Assembly: GCF_004022215.1 (NCBI RefSeq)
Contig: NZ_SAUZ01000026.1
Span: forward strand, 1 to 59,930
DNA length: 59,930 nucleotides
Origin: Paenirhodobacter populi
GTDB lineage: Bacteria > Pseudomonadota > Alphaproteobacteria > Rhodobacterales > Rhodobacteraceae
Direction: 5' to 3'
Below the pieces are notes generated by a model, which ran no database searches, was not told the DNA's origin, and saw only the letters and a program-made list of their open reading frames with translations. Made by a program: the position numbers and the translations under genes. Shown here piece after piece: positions 54,677-59,930 of this stretch (position 1 is its first letter; each line of letters begins with the position of its first letter).

Positions 54677-55489
54677 ATGGATCAGCCTGCCGATGCGGAA
54701 TGCCGCAAGCGCTATCGCAGTCTTTTCGTATCGGATCTGCATCTGGGTGCCTGGGGCAGCCGGGCCGTGCGTTTCCGGGACTTCCTGCGCCATACCGATG
54801 CCCAGACGATCTATCTTGTCGGCGATATCTTCGACATCTGGCATGCCGGGCGGCTCCACTGGAGCGAGGTGCATGACGAGATCGTCGAGGATCTGCTGCA
54901 CCGGGCGCGGTCCGGGGTGCGGGTGGTCTATCTGCCGGGCAACCACGACGACCGGGTGCGGCGGCTGGAAAGTTCGCAATTCGGCGCGTTCGAGCTGTGC
55001 GAGACGGCCGTGCACAAGGCGGCGGACGGGACCAGCTGGCTGGTCCTGCATGGCGATCAGTGCGACGCGCGGATCTTCCGGTGGCATGTGATGACCCGGA
55101 TCGGCAGCCGGGCGAATGCGATCCTGCGGCTGACGGACCTGTGGCTCAAGCAGCGCCTGCATCGGACGACGGAGCGGGGCCTGTTCGAGCTGGCGATCGT
55201 CGGGGTCAATGCGCTGATGCTGGTCGGCAACAGGTTCGAGGAACGGTTGACCGCGCTGGCGCGGGACGGTGGCCATGACGGGGTGATCTGCGGCCATTTC
55301 CACAAGGCGGCGCTGCATCTGCGCGACGGGATCACCTATGCGAATTGCGGTGACTGGGTGGACAGCCAGACCGCGCTGGTCGAGACGGCGGACGGCGCGC
55401 TGCAGATGCTGGAATGGTCGGGCGAGACGCAGAGCGCCGAGGTCTGGACCCCGGCCCCCGCCCGGCACCGGATCTGGTCCCGCATATGA
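54677..55489 (+). CDS. LpxH-like calcineurin-type metallophosphatase
   Basis: Binuclear metallophosphoesterase with the full motif set: SDLHLG (D20, H22), VGDIFDIW (D50), PGNHDD (N89, H90), LHGDQ (H125) and GHFH (206-209). In homology it is close to UDP-2,3-diacylglucosamine diphosphatase, which makes lipid X for lipid A. However, most alphaproteobacteria use the unrelated LpxI for that step, and this gene sits with GT21 and GT2 glycosyltransferases, overlapping the GT21 gene by four bases. A related but different phospholipid or nucleotide-sugar step is possible. Length is 270 residues. Confidence 0.85.
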   Translation: MDQPADAECRKRYRSLFVSDLHLGAWGSRAVRFRDFLRHTDAQTIYLVGDIFDIWHAGRLHWSEVHDEIVEDLLHRARSGVRVVYLPGNHDDRVRRLESSQFGAFELCETAVHKAADGTSWLVLHGDQCDARIFRWHVMTRIGSRANAILRLTDLWLKQRLHRTTERGLFELAIVGVNALMLVGNRFEERLTALARDGGHDGVICGHFHKAALHLRDGITYANCGDWVDSQTALVETADGALQMLEWSGETQSAEVWTPAPARHRIWSRI

Positions 55490-56586
55490 TGTCCGTTCTG
55501 CTGATCGCCGCCGCGCTGGCGGCTTTCGCGGTGCATCTGGGCACCGCGGGGCTGGTGCTGTGGCGTTATCTGCGACCTGCGGGGGAGGCGGCGGGGGAGC
55601 GCCCGTTCGTGTCGATCGTGCGGCCGGTCTGCGGGCTGGACCGCTATGACGCGGAAACGCTGGCCTCGACCTTCGCGCTCGACTGGCCCGATTACGAAAT
55701 CCTGTTCTGTGCCGCGCGCGCCGAAGATGCCGCGGTGCCGCTTGTCCGCCAGTTGATCGCCGCGCATCCGGACCGGGCCGCGCGGCTGCTGATCGGCGAG
55801 GACCGGATCAGCGGCAATCCGAAGCTCAACAACGTGGTCAAGGGCTGGCGCGAAAGCCGGGGCGGGATCGTCGCGATCATCGATTCCAACGTGCTGCTGC
55901 CGCGCGATTATCTGGATCAGGTGATGGCGCGGTTCGACAGAGACACCGGCCTTGTCACCAGCCCGCCTGTCGGCATCCGCCCGGACGGGTTCGGGGGCGC
56001 GCTGGAATGCGCCTTTCTGAACGGGATGCAGGCGCGGTGGCAGCTGGCGGCGGATCAGCTTGGGCACGGCTTCGCGCAGGGCAAGAACCTTGTCTGGCGG
56101 CGCGATGTGCTGGACCGCGCGGGCGGGCCGGCGGCGCTTGGGCGTGATCTGGCCGAGGACGTCGGCTCGACCAAGGTGGTGCGGGGGCAGGGGCTGAAGG
56201 TGCGGCTGACGCGGCGCGCCTTTGCCCAGCCGATCGGCGACCGGCGGTTGCGCGCGGTCTGGGACCGGCAGCTGCGCTGGTCGCGGGTGCGGCGGGCGGG
56301 CTTTCCGGCGCTGTTCATGGGCGAGATCCTGATCGGCCCCTGGCCGCCGGTGCTGGCGTTGCTGCTGGCAGGCGCGGGGGGCTGGGCGGTGCCGATGTTG
56401 CTGCTGTGGTATGCGGCGGAGGTCGCGCTGTGCCGCGTGGCGGGCTGGCCTGCCTCGGCCCGGGACGTGGTGGCGATGATCGTACGGGATGCGCTGCTGG
56501 CGCCGCTCTGGGTTGCCACCTTCGCGCGTCGCGGGTTTGAATGGCGCGGCAATGCGATGGGCGAAACGGAGGAGACCAAGGCTTGA
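55486..56586 (+). CDS. Membrane glycosyltransferase, GT21 (ceramide glucosyltransferase-like)
   Basis: Processive-type family with D1, D2, D3 and (Q/R)xxRW elements: PFVSIVRPVCGLD at the start, IIDSNVLLP (133-138), LAEDVGSTKVV (near 222) and RQLRWSRVRR (262-265). An N-terminal helix (LLIAAALAAFAVHLGTAGLVLW) and two or three C-terminal helices (PPVLALLLAGAGGWAVPMLLLWYAAEVALC) anchor it in the inner membrane. GT21 enzymes put glucose on ceramide or similar lipids; HpnI-type relatives act on hopanoids. Length is 366 residues. Coupled at both ends (ATGA and TTGA overlaps). Confidence 0.87.
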   Translation: MMSVLLIAAALAAFAVHLGTAGLVLWRYLRPAGEAAGERPFVSIVRPVCGLDRYDAETLASTFALDWPDYEILFCAARAEDAAVPLVRQLIAAHPDRAARLLIGEDRISGNPKLNNVVKGWRESRGGIVAIIDSNVLLPRDYLDQVMARFDRDTGLVTSPPVGIRPDGFGGALECAFLNGMQARWQLAADQLGHGFAQGKNLVWRRDVLDRAGGPAALGRDLAEDVGSTKVVRGQGLKVRLTRRAFAQPIGDRRLRAVWDRQLRWSRVRRAGFPALFMGEILIGPWPPVLALLLAGAGGWAVPMLLLWYAAEVALCRVAGWPASARDVVAMIVRDALLAPLWVATFARRGFEWRGNAMGETEETKA

Positions 56587-57257
56587 TCCGTCTGAGCTGT
56601 GTGATTCCGGCCTATAACGAGGCGCCCCGGATCGCGGCGGTGCTGCGGTCGGTCATCGGTCATCCGGCGATCGACGAGGTGATCGTGGTGGATGATGGCT
56701 CCGCCGACGGCACCGCCGAGATCGTTGCCGGCATCGACGGGGTGCGGTTGATCCGCATGCCGCGCAACGGCGGCAAGAGCCGCGCCGTCGCCGCGGGGAT
56801 CGAGGCGGCGCTCGGCGATCTGCTGTTGCTGCTGGACAGCGATCTGATGGGGCTGTCGGGGACGGACCTGAACGCGCTGATCGCGCCGGTGCGCGCGGGG
56901 CAGGCCGATGTCGCGATCAGCCTGCGCGGCAATGCGCCGGGGCTGTGGCGGGCGATCGGGCTTGACTACATCTCGGGCGAAAGGGTGGTGCCGCGCGCGC
57001 TTCTGGGGTCGCCCGAGGCGCTGCGCAGCCTGCCGCGCTTCGGGCTGGAGGTCTACATGAACCGCCGGATTCTGGCGGCGGAGGCGCGGATCGCGGTGGT
57101 GCGCTGGCCGGGCGTCGCAAGCCCGTGGAAGGGTGCGAAACGCGGGCGGCTGGCCGGGGTCATGGCGGATGCGAAGATGCTGGCCGACATGTTCCGCACC
57201 ATCACCCCGGCGCAGGCGGTCTGGCAGATCATGGCGATGCGCCGGCTCAGGACGTGA
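56583..57257 (+). CDS. GT2-family glycosyltransferase
   Basis: 224 residues of GT2 type: LSCVIPAYNEAPRIAAVLRSV, DEVIVVDDGSADGTAEIV, NGGKSRAVAAGIEAALGDLLLLLDSDLMGLSGTDL, and a short end without membrane helices. It starts at TTG 56583, overlapping the GT21 stop (TTGA), with GGAGGAGA upstream; no suitable ATG is nearby. A stop of translation on the previous gene would feed ribosomes into it. It likely extends a glycan or acts as a sugar-lipid synthase in the same pathway as GT21, but the donor and acceptor are unknown. Confidence 0.85.
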   Translation: MIRLSCVIPAYNEAPRIAAVLRSVIGHPAIDEVIVVDDGSADGTAEIVAGIDGVRLIRMPRNGGKSRAVAAGIEAALGDLLLLLDSDLMGLSGTDLNALIAPVRAGQADVAISLRGNAPGLWRAIGLDYISGERVVPRALLGSPEALRSLPRFGLEVYMNRRILAAEARIAVVRWPGVASPWKGAKRGRLAGVMADAKMLADMFRTITPAQAVWQIMAMRRLRT

Positions 57258-57281
57258 AAAAGGCGCCCGGGGGCGCCTTTT
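57257..57281. terminator. Bidirectional terminator between GT2 and bfr
   Basis: AAAAA, GGCGCC (57262-57267), short loop, GGCGCC (57272-57277), TTTT. T-runs on both strands allow it to serve both convergent genes. Confidence 0.75.
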
Positions 57282-57288
57282 CCGTGGG

Positions 57289-57774
57289 TCAGTCCGCCTC
57301 GTCCATCGGAGCGGCGTTGAGCAGGGCAAACCCCTGCGCGCCGAGGCGGTCGAACAGGTCGAGCTGGGTTTCGAGGAAGTCGACGTGGCCTTCCTCGTCC
57401 TTGATCAGATCCTCGAACAGGTTCTTGGACACGTAATCGCGCACCGATTCACAATAGTCGCGCGCTTCACGATAGAGTGTCAGCGCGTCATGTTCCCCCG
57501 CCAGATCGCATTCCAGCGTCTCGCGCGGGCCTTCGCCGATGCGCAGCGGGTCGAGCTTTTGCAGATTCGGATGCCCTTCGAGGAACAGGATCCGCGCGAT
57601 CAGCTTGTCGGCGTGGTTCATCTCCTCGATGGATTCGGCACGCGACTTCTTGGCCATCTTCATCAGGCCCCAGTCTTCCTGCATGCGGAAGTGGACCCAG
57701 TATTGCGAGATGGCGGTGAGTTCGGACCGGAGAGCTGCGTTAAGGTATTCAATTACCTTTGCGTCGCCTTTCAT
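57289..57774 (-). CDS. bfr: Bacterioferritin
   Basis: 24-meric heme-containing iron store. Ferroxidase ligands are visible as E18, E51 and H54, and the heme-ligand methionine is M52 ([11 protein letters not shown]). The second ferroxidase half is [14 protein letters not shown] and [24 protein letters not shown]. Length is 161 residues. Its start overlaps the bfd reading frame by 26 bases, so the two genes are tightly coupled. Confidence 0.96.
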   Translation of the reverse strand: MKGDAKVIEYLNAALRSELTAISQYWVHFRMQEDWGLMKMAKKSRAESIEEMNHADKLIARILFLEGHPNLQKLDPLRIGEGPRETLECDLAGEHDALTLYREARDYCESVRDYVSKNLFEDLIKDEEGHVDFLETQLDLFDRLGAQGFALLNAAPMDEAD

Positions 57775-58018
57775 GCATGTTTCCTTTCAGATGAGCGCTT
57801 TCGCGAAGCCCGCGCAGTTCCATGGGCACTTCGAGATTAGCATTCTTGCGCATCGTGGAAAGGAAAAGAGGCATGCAGCCGCCGCAATCGGCACGTTTGC
57901 CGAGGGCATGGTAGATCTTGCCGGGGGTGATGATCGCGTGCGCGTCGGCGGCGCGCATCCAGTCGATGGCGGCGTGGATGTCGCGGTCGGTGATATGAAG
58001 ACAGTGGCAGACGATCAT
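57749..58018 (-). CDS. bfd: Bacterioferritin-associated ferredoxin
   Basis: Small [2Fe-2S] protein that reduces bacterioferritin to release iron. The cluster ligands are C4, C6 (IVCHC), C45 and C48 (ADCGGCMP), the BFD-like fold. Length is 89 residues, longer than the ~65 of enterobacterial Bfd; the extra C-terminal tail ([22 protein letters not shown]) is basic and overlaps the bfr start. It is transcribed first and preceded by a promoter with an iron-box-like sequence. Confidence 0.93.
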   Translation of the reverse strand: MIVCHCLHITDRDIHAAIDWMRAADAHAIITPGKIYHALGKRADCGGCMPLFLSTMRKNANLEVPMELRGLRESAHLKGNMHERRRKGN

Positions 58019-58042
58019 CGCGGCTTCCCCTTCGACGGGGCT

Positions 58043-58071
58043 TATTTGATAAATTTAGTCGGATAAGTCAA
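58043..58071 (-). promoter_or_regulatory. bfd-bfr promoter with iron-box-like spacer
   Basis: On the minus strand -35 TTGACT (58071-58066), 17-base spacer, -10 CAAATA (58048-58043). The spacer contains GACTAAATTTAT, similar to iron-responsive boxes (IscR-type Iron-Rhodo-box) described for Rhodobacterales. The regulator assignment is inference. Confidence 0.5.
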
Positions 58072-58166
58072 CCCGATTGTTTTACTCGGGTTAGCCGCCG
58101 ATGCAGCGTGTTTTCAACCGCGGCCAAACGCGCTACCTATCGCAAAACAACAATCCAGGGCCCGAC

Positions 58167-58865
58167 ATGTCCGTTTCGATGCTTTCCACCTTCATCAAGC
58201 CGATGCACCGCGAGGGGCGCAAGTTCGTCGCGATCTTCGCCGGCATCACCCTGATCCTGTTCCTGATCTGCACGGTGCTGGGCTGGATCGGCGTCGGGTT
58301 GACCGTGTGGTGCTATTATTTCTTCCGCGATCCCGACCGTGTCACGCCGACCCGCACGGGGCTGATGGTGTCGCCCGCCGACGGCGTGGTCTCGCTGCTG
58401 GAGCCGGCGGTGCCGCCGGTCGAGCTGGGGCTGGGCGATCGCCCGATGACGCGGGTGTCGGTCTTCATGTCGGTGTTCAACTGCCACGTGAACCGGTTGC
58501 CGCTGGCGGGCAAGATCCTGACGGTGGCTTACCGGCCGGGGAAGTTCTTCAACGCCTCGCTCGACAAGGCATCGTCCGACAACGAACGCAACGGCCTTGC
58601 GGTCGAGACCGAGGATGGCCGCCGCTATGGGGTGGTGCAGATCGCGGGCCTCGTAGCGCGGCGCATCCTGTGCGAGGTGAAGCCCGGCCAGCAACTGATG
58701 ACCGGGGAACGTTTCGGCCTGATCCGCTTCGGCTCGCGTCTCGACATCTATCTGCCCGAAGGGGTCTCGCCGCTGGTGTCGATCGGCCAGACGATGGTGG
58801 CCGGGGAAACGGTCATCGCCGATCTGACCTCGGATGAGCCCGCACGGCTTGGTGGGGTGCGCTGA
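58167..58865 (+). CDS. psd: Phosphatidylserine decarboxylase proenzyme (short type)
   Basis: Makes phosphatidylethanolamine. The autocatalytic cleavage site is the GS pair in [13 protein letters not shown] (G189-S190), creating the pyruvoyl group. The N-terminus has membrane helices ([33 protein letters not shown]) then [23 protein letters not shown]. Length is 232 residues, the short alphaproteobacterial/archaeal-like class. One base separates it from pssA, which provides its substrate. Confidence 0.95.
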   Translation: MSVSMLSTFIKPMHREGRKFVAIFAGITLILFLICTVLGWIGVGLTVWCYYFFRDPDRVTPTRTGLMVSPADGVVSLLEPAVPPVELGLGDRPMTRVSVFMSVFNCHVNRLPLAGKILTVAYRPGKFFNASLDKASSDNERNGLAVETEDGRRYGVVQIAGLVARRILCEVKPGQQLMTGERFGLIRFGSRLDIYLPEGVSPLVSIGQTMVAGETVIADLTSDEPARLGGVR

Positions 58866-58866
58866 G

Positions 58867-59598
58867 ATGGCGGAGGATGACCGCGACCGGATGCCATTCC
58901 TGCTCCTGCTGCCGAATCTGGTGACGATCGCCGGGATGTGTCTGGGGCTGACCTCGATTCGCTTCACCATGGTGGGGGAATTCCAGACCGCGGTGATTCT
59001 GGTGCTGCTGGCGGGGCTGATCGACGGAATGGACGGGTTGATCGCACGGCGGCTGCGGGCGACCTCGGAATTCGGGGCGGAGCTGGACAGTCTTTCGGAC
59101 TTCCTGTGCTTCGCGGTCGCGCCCGGCCTGCTGGTCTATCGCTTCGCGTTGGGCGAGGCGCATGCCCTTGGCTGGGTGTTCGTGCTGGTCTTCGCGGCGG
59201 CGGGCTGTTTGCGGCTGGCGCGGTTCAACGTGACACGCGGCGAGGATGGGGCGGGCAAGACCCATTTCACCGGCGTGCCGGCCCCGGCGGGGGCGATGCT
59301 GGCGCTTCTGCCGGTCTACCTGACGTTGTCGGGGATCTTCGACGTGCGGGATGCGCCGGTGCTGACCGCCGCCTGGCTGGGAATCGCCGGGGTGCTGATG
59401 ATCTCGCGCGTGCCGACGATCTCGCCCAAGGCGATGCGGGTGCCGAGATGGGGCGTGGGCGCGATGCTGATGGGGACGGTGATCGTCGTCGGTCTGGTGT
59501 TCAGCCGGTTCTGGGTGCTGATGGTGGTGCTGGATCTGATCTATGTGGCCACGCTGATCCCGGCGATCTGGAAGGGGCGGCGAAGCCTGCTGCGCTAG
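58867..59598 (+). CDS. pssA: CDP-diacylglycerol-serine O-phosphatidyltransferase
   Basis: Integral-membrane CDP-alcohol phosphotransferase. The family motif D-G-x2-A-R-x8-G-x3-D-x3-D is clear in IDGMDGLIARRLRATSEFGAELDSLSDFL. It has several membrane helices, including LVTIAGMCLGLTSIRF at the start. It uses CDP-diacylglycerol and serine to make phosphatidylserine, passed to Psd. Length is 243 residues. ATG 58867 is used; the reading upstream overlaps psd. A strong terminator follows. Confidence 0.94.
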   Translation: MAEDDRDRMPFLLLLPNLVTIAGMCLGLTSIRFTMVGEFQTAVILVLLAGLIDGMDGLIARRLRATSEFGAELDSLSDFLCFAVAPGLLVYRFALGEAHALGWVFVLVFAAAGCLRLARFNVTRGEDGAGKTHFTGVPAPAGAMLALLPVYLTLSGIFDVRDAPVLTAAWLGIAGVLMISRVPTISPKAMRVPRWGVGAMLMGTVIVVGLVFSRFWVLMVVLDLIYVATLIPAIWKGRRSLLR

Positions 59599-59621
59599 GA
59601 ATCAGGGTCACGGCGGTTTGG

Positions 59622-59647
59622 GGCCGGGTCGCAGGACCCGGCCTTTT
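59622..59647 (+). terminator. Rho-independent terminator after pssA
   Basis: GGCCGGGTC (59622-59630), loop GCAG, GACCCGGCC (59635-59643), TTTT (59644-59647). Confidence 0.8.
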
Positions 59648-59727
59648 GCATGGGCGCAGGGAACACTACCTGTAGGGGTGGCGTTCGCGCGACGCACAAG
59701 TTTTCCTCGGGGATGGCAAGTATGACC

Positions 59728-59786
59728 AAAAAAAGTGACATTTTTTTAAAATCAGGGTTGCGTGTCGTCTGCGCAGGCCCTAGATA
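59728..59786 (+). promoter_or_regulatory. Probable rRNA-operon promoter with UP-like element
   Basis: AT-rich A7-N6-T7 tract (59728-59747) just upstream of -35 TTGCGT (59758-59763), exact 17-base spacer, -10 TAGATA (59781-59786), and a GC-rich start region (GCCCCTC). This composition is typical of strong, growth-controlled rRNA promoters. The rRNA genes themselves lie beyond the window. Confidence 0.6.
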
Positions 59787-59909
59787 GCCCCTCACCGAAG
59801 CGACGCAGGTTGCTGAGGCGGGACGGCGGCGGTGACGCGGTTGGTTCTGGAGATGGTGGATGTTGGCTGGGTCGCCAAGGGATTGGCGGACTGGTTGCTT
59901 TTGTTGTCT

Positions 59910-59922
59910 TGGCTCTTTGACA
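59910..59922 (+). promoter_or_regulatory. boxA-like antitermination motif in the presumed rRNA leader
   Basis: TGGCTCTTTGACA resembles the boxA consensus TGCTCTTTAACA to which NusB-NusE bind. The position about 120 bases downstream of the promoter, and the lack of any reading frame in 59787-59930, support an rRNA leader. Confidence 0.55.
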
Positions 59923-59930
59923 TTGATGGA

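Overview
The window is a gene-dense, high-GC stretch of an alphaproteobacterial chromosome, most likely order Rhodobacterales (Rhodobacter/Paracoccus relatives). Reasons: a DUF1523 protein, a VPLPA-CTERM protein, an mmcB gene with the alphaproteobacterial SOS box GTTC-N7-GTTC, a RibB protein whose fused RibA half has lost its zinc cysteines, CTG/GTG/TTG-rich high-GC coding, and many 1-4 base gene overlaps. No phage, insertion sequence, integrase, CRISPR array or tRNA was seen. Almost everything is housekeeping or cell-envelope DNA.

Layout. 0.2-8.7 kb: dgt, carB, cfa and aspS. 8.7-11.4 kb: a 45-residue membrane peptide, a GNAT acetyltransferase, a stand-alone response regulator, a small lipoprotein and a YjbQ-family protein. 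11.5-20.7 kb: the riboflavin block nrdR-ribD and ribE-ribBX-ribH-nusB, interrupted by a leftward capsule-export group (kpsS, an OPX outer-membrane exporter, kpsC). 20.8-21.8 kb: a small basic protein with a strong terminator, an unexplained structured non-coding stretch, and SOS-controlled mmcB. 22-32.4 kb: a leftward tad/cpa type IVc pilus locus running flp, flp2, rcpC, rcpA, ompA, tadZ, tadA, tadB, tadC, two tadD-like lipoproteins and the prepilin peptidase, with a divergent lytic transglycosylase. 33.5-38.9 kb: scoAB, topA, dprA. 39.2-44.7 kb: L,D-transpeptidase, peptide-binding protein, M20 peptidase, two small membrane-protein genes, grxD and bolA. 44.8-51.8 kb: purL, a probable new small RNA, a LysR regulator, murI, a VPLPA-CTERM surface protein, argC and ccmE. 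52-59.6 kb: metG, a Q/P-rich exported protein, a three-gene glycolipid cluster (LpxH-like, GT21, GT2), bfr-bfd, psd-pssA. The window ends in the promoter/leader of what should be an rRNA operon.

How parts work together: ribD, ribE, ribBX and ribH cover most of riboflavin synthesis, with nusB (and nrdR) in the same operons. The tad genes supply pilin, secretin, ATPase, platform and maturation enzyme, but TadE/F/G pseudopilins are not here. KpsC, KpsS and the OPX protein are the conserved linker and export parts of an ABC-type capsule system whose other genes are elsewhere. GrxD and BolA form an iron-sulfur/iron-sensing pair, and bfd-bfr store and release iron under what looks like an iron-responsive promoter.

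Most notable non-coding observations: (1) a compact ~85-nt sRNA gene at 47215-47299 with promoter, long perfect hairpin and terminator; (2) a four-copy intergenic repeat with two hairpins and a conserved tail, in which the second hairpin is kept by compensatory base changes; (3) a hairpin upstream of rcpA that holds the Shine-Dalgarno sequence in its loop; (4) a structured-looking stretch at 21050-21240 with no assigned family; (5) several short direct or inverted repeats that look like operators.
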